A DNA stretch of 5,276 bases from Bacteroides_F sp964482605. GTDB lineage: Bacteria > Bacillota > Clostridia > Lachnospirales > Lachnospiraceae. Below the pieces are notes generated by a model. It saw only the letters and a list, made by a program, of their open reading frames with translations. It had not been told where the DNA came from and did not search any database. Position 1 is the stretch's first letter. Each line of letters starts with the position of its first letter. This document shows positions 1-4,957 of this stretch, piece after piece. The stretch covers positions 1 to 5,276 of the forward strand of contig CAYZYS010000146.1 in NCBI GenBank assembly GCA_964482605.1. Reading direction: 5' to 3'. A program made the translations under genes and the position numbers.

Positions 1-314
1 GCGGTATATGTCGGCACGAAATTTTCCAGTATCTTGGAGCTGCAGGTTGTAAGCACCCCCTTGGTACACATATTGTCCTTGATGGCAACAGGAACACCCG
101 CAAGCGGCCCTGTAAGCTCCCCTGCCTCAATCCTTTTCTGAACCTCGCCCGCCTTGGCAATGGCTTCCTCCCTTGTAAGGGTGACATAGCAGTTCAATTC
201 CTCCTCCCGGCTGTCTATCATGTCATAATAGGCAAGAACGGCAGCCTCAACCGTCACGTCACCGGACTTGATTTTCTTTCCCAGCTCAACGGCAGTCAAA
301 CTCAATATATCCAC
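1..314 (-). CDS. gatA: GatA, Asp-tRNA(Asn)/Glu-tRNA(Gln) amidotransferase subunit A (N-terminal part, runs off left edge)
   Basis: GatA is the amidase subunit of the GatCAB transamidosome. It releases ammonia from glutamine in the cytoplasm, and GatB uses it to convert Glu-tRNA(Gln) or Asp-tRNA(Asn) to the correct amide form. The visible 104 codons start VDILSLTAVELGKK, the usual GatA opening, and include GPLAGVPVAIKDN at residues 69-81. Lys79 in that motif is the expected lysine of the amidase Ser-cisSer-Lys triad; both serines lie beyond the window. The start is GTG at 314-312. No in-frame ATG lies nearby upstream, and AAGAGG sits 6 bases before the GTG, so a search restricted to ATG starts would miss this gene. 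It follows gatC on the same strand after 112 bases, matching the common gatC-gatA-gatB order; gatB is expected off-window. Identity is very secure, and the gene is incomplete only because of the window edge. Confidence 0.96.
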   Translation of the reverse strand, partial: MDILSLTAVELGKKIKSGDVTVEAAVLAYYDMIDSREEELNCYVTLTREEAIAKAGEVQKRIEAGELTGPLAGVPVAIKDNMCTKGVLTTCSSKILENFVPTYT

Positions 315-320
315 GTCAAT

Positions 321-326
321 CCTCTT
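321..326 (-). promoter_or_regulatory. Ribosome binding site deciding the GTG start of gatA
   Basis: Read on the minus strand this is AAGAGG, six bases before the GTG codon at 314-312. It supports the non-ATG start, which also gives the expected family N-terminus (DILSLTAVEL). Confidence 0.75.
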
Positions 327-377
327 TTCTGCGCCACATTCAATATCATTTGCGATTATGCAAACCAAAGACAGCAT

Positions 378-403
378 GCATACCGGGGGACGCACCGGCA
401 TAC
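378..403 (-). other. Stem-loop in the gatC-gatA intergenic RNA
   Basis: On the minus-strand transcript GTATGCCGG (403-395) pairs with CCGGTATGC (386-378) as nine pairs, two of them G-U, around an eight-base loop. No U-run follows, so it does not look like an intrinsic terminator. It lies in the 112-base gap between gatC and gatA, where gat genes are often much closer together. It could stabilise or process the transcript or be a remnant repeat; the function is unknown. Confidence 0.45.
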
Positions 404-426
404 ACAAAATAAATGAGCCAATTCAC

Positions 427-717
427 TCAAAAAGACTTCGGTGCCACGAACGCCCCATCCTTCTTCTGCGGGGCATTGGCAATTATATTGTCACGGTCAT
501 CGCCGTTGGTCACAACATCCTCACGGAACACATTGTTCACGGGAAACACGTGGGACATCGGCTCAACACCTGATGTATCCAGCTCATTCAGCATGTCCAC
601 GTAATCCAACATGCGCCCCATATCCTTCTTCGCCTCCTCCTTCTCCTCAGGGGAAAGCTCCAGCTTGGCAAGGATTCCAACATATTCAATAGTTTCATCT
701 GATATCACATTAGCCAT
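427..717 (-). CDS. gatC: GatC, Asp-tRNA(Asn)/Glu-tRNA(Gln) amidotransferase subunit C
   Basis: A 96-residue protein of normal GatC length. GatC is the small scaffold subunit that wraps around GatA and bridges it to GatB, stabilising the tRNA-dependent amidotransferase. The sequence shows the family hallmarks in order: a helical start with ILAKLELSPEEKE at about residues 15-27, a second helix MLDYVDMLNELDTSGVEP at about 36-53, then the extended segment with NNVFREDVV at about 61-69, equivalent to the conserved N-x-LR-x-D motif. AAAGGA lies ten bases before the ATG. An ATG seven bases further upstream on the same strand is in another frame and stops after four codons. The gene lies downstream of the GH43 hydrolase on the same strand with a 116-base gap, and upstream of gatA. 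Identity is very secure. Confidence 0.95.
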   Translation of the reverse strand: MANVISDETIEYVGILAKLELSPEEKEEAKKDMGRMLDYVDMLNELDTSGVEPMSHVFPVNNVFREDVVTNGDDRDNIIANAPQKKDGAFVAPKSF

Positions 718-727
718 CGTACATGAT

Positions 728-733
728 TCCTTT
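728..733 (-). promoter_or_regulatory. Ribosome binding site of gatC
   Basis: AAAGGA on the minus strand, ten bases before the gatC ATG. The spacing is slightly long but acceptable for a Gram-positive gene. Confidence 0.6.
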
Positions 734-752
734 CATTAGACATCAATATCTT

Positions 753-781
753 AATCTATCATATTTAAGAAAAATATACAA
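753..781 (-). promoter_or_regulatory. Possible promoter for gatCA(B)
   Basis: On the minus strand TTGTAT (781-776) is followed after 17 bases by TAGATT (758-753). TATGAT, a closer match to the consensus -10, overlaps it at 763-758 but has no good -35 partner. The gap between the GH43 stop and gatC is AT-rich here and no terminator is visible, so gatCA may have its own promoter as well as readthrough. The hexamers are weak, so this is tentative. Confidence 0.3.
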
Positions 782-833
782 GAGTGACAGCCGCACAAAA
801 CCCATCCATGCCTTCTTGCCCATAAAAACACCC

Positions 834-2537
834 TTACTTAACATACCTGACATACTTCACCATTGCAAAGCCATTGCCACCCTCGCCCAAGGCAAATACG
901 CCATTCTTCGCCCCAACCCATCTTCCTGCCGTTCCCTGGAATTGGAGCACCTTGTGAAAATGCGTGCCATCCGTGCTGTATGAAAGGGTCACAAGCTCCA
1001 CGGGCACGTTTTTCTCAATGTCATTGATGACACGGGTTCCGGTTCGCTGCACCTGGCAGGAAAACCATACAAAGCCACTTTCATTGCCGTACTCACCCAA
1101 GCCAACACAATGACGCTCCTCCGTGGCGGTCGCCCTCTCCTTCTCAAAATGCTGCTCCCCCTCAATTGCAACAACCTCAAGCCTACCGCCAACATTTTTC
1201 ACGGCAAGCGCCCCATAGTCCACGCCAAAGTTCACAATTCCCGCCATGTCGCCATCCCTTAAGCCACTCACGTCAAGCTTGGCATAGGCAGTAAATTCCG
1301 GGGCAGGCCACTTCTGCAGCAAAAGATTCCCCACATCCGACAGCGTCTCCTCCCCATCCGCCTTGACCGCATTGAGCCTAAGCCCTGCATCCGTACACTC
1401 ATACCAGCCACATTGCGGATTGGCATTCCACTGCCACTGGAGCCCCAGCGTTTTCCCCGTGAAATCATCAGACGTCGCAGGCTCGCAACTTTCATGGTAT
1501 TTATTTTCCTTATTACCAATGTCAGGTTTATCATACTCCATAACTGGAATCCCATACGCCCCAGGATTGCAGCCATCATAGGCCACCACTTCGGCATGCC
1601 CACCATCATTTTCGCATGGCGTCCCGATTACAGGCCAGTCATCCTCGCCCCAGCCCATTGGCTGAAGATGCACAATCCGCCCCGCCGCATAGACATCCTG
1701 AAAATGCAAAAACCAATCCTGCCCCGTCACGGTGTCAACCCACGCCCCCTGATGAGGCCCATTCACAGGCGAACCACCCTGCCGCATGACAACCCTGTAT
1801 TCATACGGCCCAAATATGTCCCTTGAACGAAGCACCGTCTGCCACCCCGTCTTCACCCCTCCTGCCGGGGCAAATATATAATACCAGCCATTGCGCTTGT
1901 ACAGCTTTGGTCCCTCTATCGTCACCTGGTCATTAAGGTTGCCGTCAAACACAACCCTCTCCTCGCCAAAAACGCCCATGCCATCAGGCTGCATCCTGAC
2001 CATGTGAAGCATGCTTTTGTAACCTATGCGGCTCTTTGCCACCCCCGCAACAAGATACGCATTGCCATCCTCATCCCAAAATGGACACGGGTCAATCCAC
2101 CCTGCCCCCGGACGGATATTCACCGGCTTGCTCCATTTTCCATATGGATTCTTTGTGGTGCACATGAAAATGCCCTCATCAGGCATGGGAAAACATACAA
2201 AAAATATTCCATCATGATATCGTATTGATGGTGCCCAGACTCCGCATCCGTGTATTGGTTTTTTATACCGTTCGCCCGGAACCTCATCAATGACATAATT
2301 AACCACCCTCCAGTTCACCAAATCATTTGAATGGAGCAGCGGAAGCCCCGGAGCATTGCAAAAGCTGGAGGCAACCATGTAATAATCACTCCCGACACGA
2401 ATTGCGTCAGGGTCAGAATAATCACCATAAAGTATGGGATTTTTATACCTGCCATTTCCCATGTCCGCATTCCACATGGACATCGGCTTCATGCCATCAA
2501 CATCATCAACCATCACCATTTCATCAACCAAGGACAT
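834..2537 (-). CDS. Glycoside hydrolase family 43 protein (beta-xylosidase / alpha-L-arabinofuranosidase type) with C-terminal beta-sandwich domain
   Basis: A 567-residue protein. GH43 enzymes are inverting five-bladed beta-propeller hydrolases that release xylose or arabinose from xylan-, arabinoxylan- or arabinan-derived oligosaccharides. The catalytic domain covers about residues 31-335. Visible motifs are YSDPDAIRVGSDYYMVASSF, where Asp42 should be the general base; WIDPCPFWDEDGNAYLV, where Asp149 should be the pKa modulator; and TIEGPKLYKRNGWYYIFAP, where Glu208 should be the general acid. NGPHQGAW includes His262, probably the central metal-coordinating histidine. After a charged linker (about 336-355), residues 356-567 (SDDFTG, LLQKWPAPEFTAYAKLD, DMAGIVNFGVDYGALAV) resemble the concanavalin-like C-terminal domain of larger GH43 xylosidases. 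There is no signal peptide, so it is probably cytoplasmic and acts on imported oligosaccharides. The start is fixed by GGAGGT just upstream. It is divergent from an AraC-type regulator, its likely controller. The substrate cannot be assigned from sequence alone. Confidence 0.93.
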   Translation of the reverse strand: MSLVDEMVMVDDVDGMKPMSMWNADMGNGRYKNPILYGDYSDPDAIRVGSDYYMVASSFCNAPGLPLLHSNDLVNWRVVNYVIDEVPGERYKKPIHGCGVWAPSIRYHDGIFFVCFPMPDEGIFMCTTKNPYGKWSKPVNIRPGAGWIDPCPFWDEDGNAYLVAGVAKSRIGYKSMLHMVRMQPDGMGVFGEERVVFDGNLNDQVTIEGPKLYKRNGWYYIFAPAGGVKTGWQTVLRSRDIFGPYEYRVVMRQGGSPVNGPHQGAWVDTVTGQDWFLHFQDVYAAGRIVHLQPMGWGEDDWPVIGTPCENDGGHAEVVAYDGCNPGAYGIPVMEYDKPDIGNKENKYHESCEPATSDDFTGKTLGLQWQWNANPQCGWYECTDAGLRLNAVKADGEETLSDVGNLLLQKWPAPEFTAYAKLDVSGLRDGDMAGIVNFGVDYGALAVKNVGGRLEVVAIEGEQHFEKERATATEERHCVGLGEYGNESGFVWFSCQVQRTGTRVINDIEKNVPVELVTLSYSTDGTHFHKVLQFQGTAGRWVGAKNGVFALGEGGNGFAMVKYVRYVK

Positions 2538-2543
2538 ATTTTT

Positions 2544-2549
2544 ACCTCC
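2544..2549 (-). promoter_or_regulatory. Strong ribosome binding site of the GH43 gene
   Basis: GGAGGT on the minus strand, six bases before the ATG at 2537. The near-perfect match fixes the start and rules out the in-frame ATG codons at residues 7, 9 and 16. Confidence 0.85.
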
Positions 2550-2567
2550 ATTTCGTTAAACCAAAAA

Positions 2568-2589
2568 AATCAATCCCAGTACATTGATT
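2568..2589. promoter_or_regulatory. Inverted repeat, candidate operator in the GH43/araC-type divergent region
   Basis: AATCAAT (2568-2574) and ATTGATT (2583-2589) are perfect seven-base inverted arms around eight bases. The repeat lies 31-52 bases upstream of the GH43 start codon, in its leader or at its transcription start, where a regulator would block or tune expression. The neighbouring AraC-type protein is one candidate, although that family more often uses direct repeats. The sequence shows the symmetry; the operator role is inference. Confidence 0.4.
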
Positions 2590-2591
2590 CT

Positions 2592-2620
2592 GACATATTT
2601 TCGGTAAAAATTCCTGTCAT
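2592..2620 (-). promoter_or_regulatory. Weak candidate promoter for the GH43 gene
   Basis: On the minus strand ATGACA (2620-2615), five of six matches to the -35 consensus, is followed after 17 bases by TATGTC (2597-2592), a poor -10. A weak -10 is usual for promoters that need an activator such as an AraC-family protein. The predicted transcript would begin within or next to the inverted repeat at 2568-2589. The call is tentative. Confidence 0.25.
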
Positions 2621-2644
2621 CACAAATTATTATTATGCCAAATA

Positions 2645-2673
2645 TTGCTATTAAATCTTACATAAGGTATAAT
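2645..2673 (+). promoter_or_regulatory. Promoter of the AraC-family regulator gene
   Basis: TTGCTA (2645-2650), a 17-base spacer, then a perfect TATAAT (2668-2673). Transcription should begin near 2680. That leaves a leader of about 40 bases with AGGGGG at 2710-2715 before the ATG at 2723. An in-frame ATG at 2672 lies inside the -10 box and would not be on this transcript. The core is the same as that of the promoter at 4883-4911. Confidence 0.7.
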
Positions 2674-2709
2674 GCGTCTTATCAAAACAAATGACAACAC
2701 AGGGGAGCA

Positions 2710-2715
2710 AGGGGG
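2710..2715 (+). promoter_or_regulatory. Ribosome binding site deciding the start of the AraC-family gene
   Basis: AGGGGG ends seven bases before the ATG at 2723. The ATG 51 bases upstream has no comparable site and overlaps the -10 box, so 2723 is the preferred start. Confidence 0.7.
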
Positions 2716-2722
2716 AAACACC

Positions 2723-3592
2723 ATGAATACATTTTACCAGAACAGGGAAGAGGAATACAGCGCAAGGCTCACAATCAACAACACATACCCATCCCACATG
2801 CACAAGCAGGTGGAGCTTGTCTATGTCACCAAGGGAAGCATTGAAGTGACAATCGGCGAGCAGACACAAGTGCTTGAACAGGGTGACATGTCAGTGTGCT
2901 TCCCCAGCTGCGGACACAGCACGACAAGCGTCGGCGATTCAAGCGCAATATTAATCATATTTAACCCTGAATTTGCCTGCGGCTTTACGGACGAGCTCTT
3001 GCACAAATCCCCCTCCACCCCTTTCCTCACCAAGCGCGAGCTTCCACTTGCAGTGACGCTTGCAATCAAGTCAATTGAAGAATGCTACGCAAGAAAAAAG
3101 GATTCCAGGATTGCGCAGGGACTTCTGATGGTGATTCTGGGCAACATGCTTCCACTGCTGGGGCTTGAGGACAGCGAGGCAGGCGACATTGCAGATGCCT
3201 GCAAGCTTGTGGTTGACTATGTCACCGCCAACTACGCTAATGACATTTCCCTTGATACCGTTGCCAAGGAGCTTGGCTTAAGCAAATACTACATATCACA
3301 CATATTTTCAGAAAGAATCAATATGTCCTTTCCAAACTACCTTGGACGCTGCCGTGCAGAGCATGCGGCACAGCTATTGCTGTCCACGACCATGACGGTG
3401 ACTGACATCGGCTTTGCCAGCGGCTTTAACTCAAGCAGGACATTTTACAGGGCATTCCAAAATGTATACGGTAAAACGCCGCAGGAATATAGAAATTCAG
3501 ACAATCCAGCGTCAGAACAGGACAACAGCCCGGTTGAAGAACAATCATCACCCGAACAGCCACAGGCTGATTCAGATTCCGCAACACCATAA
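2723..3592 (+). CDS. AraC-family transcriptional regulator with N-terminal cupin sensor domain
   Basis: A 289-residue cytoplasmic DNA-binding protein. Residues about 16-80 form the AraC-type cupin ligand-binding barrel. SHMHKQVELVYVTKGS at 24-39 carries the usual His-x-His...Glu pattern, and EQGDMSVCFPSCGH at 52-65 the second strand set. Residues about 160-257 are the two helix-turn-helix domain: SLDTVAKELGLSKYYISHIF at 176-195, then TVTDIGFASGFNSSRTFYRA at 225-244, and the family ending YGKTPQEYR at 249-257. A polar, Pro/Ser/Glu/Gln/Asp-rich tail of 32 residues follows, which is unusual after an AraC HTH. The start is placed at 2723, not at the in-frame ATG at 2672, because that codon lies within the -10 box and 2723 has its own ribosome binding site. 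The divergent neighbour is a GH43 hydrolase, so the ligand is probably a xylose- or arabinose-containing sugar, by inference. A lipoprotein gene follows after 31 bases. Confidence 0.92.
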   Translation: MNTFYQNREEEYSARLTINNTYPSHMHKQVELVYVTKGSIEVTIGEQTQVLEQGDMSVCFPSCGHSTTSVGDSSAILIIFNPEFACGFTDELLHKSPSTPFLTKRELPLAVTLAIKSIEECYARKKDSRIAQGLLMVILGNMLPLLGLEDSEAGDIADACKLVVDYVTANYANDISLDTVAKELGLSKYYISHIFSERINMSFPNYLGRCRAEHAAQLLLSTTMTVTDIGFASGFNSSRTFYRAFQNVYGKTPQEYRNSDNPASEQDNSPVEEQSSPEQPQADSDSATP

Positions 3593-3604
3593 ATATACTC
3601 TATA

Positions 3605-3610
3605 AGAGGG
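3605..3610 (+). promoter_or_regulatory. Distant ribosome binding site of the lipoprotein gene
   Basis: AGAGGG lies 13 bases before the ATG at 3624, longer than the 5-10 bases seen for other genes in this window. A palindrome (3611-3625) fills the space and includes the first two bases of the start codon. No nearer in-frame start exists. Confidence 0.5.
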
Positions 3611-3625
3611 ATGGTACAATACCAT
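3611..3625 (+). promoter_or_regulatory. Perfect palindrome overlapping the lipoprotein start codon
   Basis: ATGGTA (3611-3616), loop CAA, TACCAT (3620-3625) are perfect six-base arms. In RNA they would form a hairpin burying the first two bases of the AUG directly after the Shine-Dalgarno. As DNA it could be a regulator's half-site pair. The symmetry is seen directly; a regulatory role is inference. Confidence 0.4.
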
Positions 3626-4793
3626 GAAAAGAAAACTCATCACAACATTATTGACAGTATCAGTCATTACAACGCTTGCCCTGACAGGCTGTAACGGCAC
3701 TGACGCTTCCACGGTGGAGGTCTCACCTGCGGACACAGTGGCAAATGCAAATTCAGGCAACGGCACGAACAGCAGCTCCAACACCACTGCCAAGACTGAC
3801 AACAATACCGGTTCAAACAGCACGTCAGGCTCAAATGATAACACAGCAGCAAACAGCACCGTAGCTGATAGCACTACAACAGATAACACCGCAGCTGATA
3901 ATGCGACAACCAGCGACTCAGTTCAGCCGGAAAACACAGCACACATAGGGTCTGACGCTGAGCCAGCGACAGAGTCAGTAACCGAAGCGCAGACCGAAAC
4001 AATTATACAGGCACCTGCCGAAGTTCCAAATGAAGCAGTAACCGAGGCTCCGACTGAAGCGCCTACAGAAACCGCGGCCACAAGCGCATCTGCTTCAAAC
4101 GGCTACTACAAGGACATGGCCAAGCAGGTATGGGAATATGTCAACGCCGAGAGAACCGCCAACGGCAAATCAGCTCTCGCATGGGACGAAAGCATTTACA
4201 GCTACGCTTGTCAGAGAGCACCTGAAATCATAACAGACTTCTCACACGATAAAAACAACCACAGTGGCTATGGTGAGAATATACTGAGCAGGCCTGAAAG
4301 CATGACCAGTTCCGCATACGACATTCACATGCAGTGGTACAATTCACCTGGGCATCACACAAACTACATGAACTCAGATTATGTAAGTGGTGCTTGTGCA
4401 ATATACTACTATAATGGCACATATTACGCAGTACAGAACTTTATGGTTGAGGGGACTAGATACACAGCAAGCAACGGCATTTCGGTAATCATCACGCCTA
4501 ACGGCGGTATTTCCTATATCGTCAACGACAGCGCCACACAGCAGGCAATTGCTGAAGCCCAAAAGTCATCCCAGATGGCAGAAGCCAAGCAGAAAATTGC
4601 CAACGATACAGCCGAGAGCGAGACAAACGAGCTTCTCAACGAGGGCTACACAGCATTCACGGCAAGCAACGGCCTTACAATATACTACAAGCACAACGGC
4701 AGAAATTGTGATGCCGTATGTACTACCTGGTTATCAGATGAAAGCGAAGCAGAAACTGCTTTTGCAGAGCACGATGCAACCCACAACTGGTAG
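3624..4793 (+). CDS. CAP/SCP-domain (YkwD-like) surface lipoprotein with Thr/Ser/Asn-rich stalk
   Basis: A 389-residue exported lipoprotein. Residues 1-22 are a lipoprotein signal peptide (MKRK basic start, hydrophobic core, lipobox LTGC) with Cys23 as the lipid-anchored residue. Residues about 24-158 are a low-complexity Thr/Ser/Asn/Ala stalk changing to Glu/Pro/Thr repeats (TEAPTEAPTE). Residues about 162-275 form a CAP domain: VWEYVNAERTANGKSALAWD at 169-188, FSHD with His208, GYGENI with Glu218, and WYNSPGHHTNYM at 238-249 with His244. These are the usual cavity His/Glu residues of bacterial CAP proteins. The rest (about 276-389) has two similar segments, YTASNGISV and FTASNGLTI, separated by an Ala/Glu/Gln/Lys-rich helical stretch (about 304-340), and a final pair Cys362/Cys366. 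Bacterial CAP proteins lack one established activity, so the role at the cell surface is unknown. The gene follows the AraC-type gene by 31 bases and may share its transcript; a strong stem-loop ends the unit. Confidence 0.88.
   Translation: MKRKLITTLLTVSVITTLALTGCNGTDASTVEVSPADTVANANSGNGTNSSSNTTAKTDNNTGSNSTSGSNDNTAANSTVADSTTTDNTAADNATTSDSVQPENTAHIGSDAEPATESVTEAQTETIIQAPAEVPNEAVTEAPTEAPTETAATSASASNGYYKDMAKQVWEYVNAERTANGKSALAWDESIYSYACQRAPEIITDFSHDKNNHSGYGENILSRPESMTSSAYDIHMQWYNSPGHHTNYMNSDYVSGACAIYYYNGTYYAVQNFMVEGTRYTASNGISVIITPNGGISYIVNDSATQQAIAEAQKSSQMAEAKQKIANDTAESETNELLNEGYTAFTASNGLTIYYKHNGRNCDAVCTTWLSDESEAETAFAEHDATHNW
3857..3910 (+). repeat. Imperfect 30-base tandem repeat in the lipoprotein stalk
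   Basis: Segments 3857-3880 and 3887-3910 share CACCG-AGCTGATA followed by an ACAAC end, exactly 30 bases apart. They encode two ten-residue units, STVADSTTTD and NTAADNATTS. In-frame duplication of this kind changes stalk length without breaking the gene. Confidence 0.6.
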
Positions 4794-4821
4794 TGTGCAC
4801 ACAATGGCTCAATGAAGGGAT

Positions 4822-4871
4822 ATAAAACAGGCGGTAATTCCCTGGCAAAAGGGAGTTGCCGTCTGTTTTAT
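4822..4871 (+). terminator. Very long rho-independent terminator-like stem-loop after the lipoprotein gene
   Basis: The arms 4822-4843 (ATAAAACAGGCGG...TCCCT) and 4850-4871 (AGGGA...CCGTCTGTTTTAT) pair over 22 positions without a bulge. Three pairs are G-U wobbles, and the loop is the six bases GGCAAA. The 3' arm ends in TTTTATTTG, so it can terminate plus-strand transcription 28 bases after the lipoprotein stop. The 5' arm A-run gives a matching U-run on the other strand, so it is potentially bidirectional. It separates the regulator/lipoprotein unit from the toxin-antitoxin unit. Confidence 0.8.
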
Positions 4872-4882
4872 TTGTATATGTA

Positions 4883-4911
4883 TTGCTATTGTGCGTACAG
4901 ATTGGTATAAT
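4883..4911 (+). promoter_or_regulatory. Promoter of the RelB-type antitoxin / toxin operon
   Basis: TTGCTA (4883-4888), 17 bases, then a perfect TATAAT (4906-4911). Transcription should begin near 4918, about 40 bases before the antitoxin ATG at 4958. It lies just after the stem-loop at 4822-4871, giving the module its own transcription unit. Antitoxins of this family usually repress their own promoter; no clear strong operator palindrome is visible here. Confidence 0.7.
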
Positions 4912-4942
4912 GAGGTTGAAGAAAAAATACCAGGATATACGG

Positions 4943-4948
4943 AAGGAG
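4943..4948 (+). promoter_or_regulatory. Ribosome binding site deciding the antitoxin start
   Basis: AAGGAG lies nine bases before the ATG at 4958. A longer in-frame reading from 4856 would begin inside the terminator stem-loop and upstream of the promoter, so it is rejected. Confidence 0.85.
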
Positions 4949-4957
4949 TGTTATATT

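Noticed and set aside
1413..1826. A 137-codon open frame on the plus strand inside the GH43 gene
   Set aside because: It is antisense to a well-supported hydrolase, its translation has no recognisable domain, and no ribosome binding site or promoter stands out.
2591..2619. TGACA...TGTCA inverted pair in the divergent region as an operator
   Set aside because: Five-base arms 19 bases apart are likely by chance in AT-rich DNA; the seven-base repeat at 2568-2589 is the better candidate.
3571..3599. Possible promoter TTCAGA-17-TATACT just before the lipoprotein gene
   Set aside because: Its transcript would start at about 3606, inside the Shine-Dalgarno at 3605-3610, so it could hardly support translation. 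Co-transcription with the regulator is simpler.
3572..3889. A 105-codon open frame on the minus strand across the regulator/lipoprotein junction
   Set aside because: Its hydrophobic Val/Leu-rich translation is the mirror of the Thr/Asn/Ala-rich stalk codons on the other strand, a common artefact of low-complexity coding DNA.
3857..3910. Regular 30-base repeats as a possible CRISPR array
   Set aside because: Only two imperfect copies exist, directly abutting without unique spacers, in frame within a coding stalk.
4856..4957. N-terminal extension of the antitoxin by 34 residues (hydrophobic, membrane-like start)
   Set aside because: It would start inside the terminator stem and span the promoter at 4883-4911. 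The AAGGAG at 4943-4948 fixes the start at 4958 and gives normal family length.
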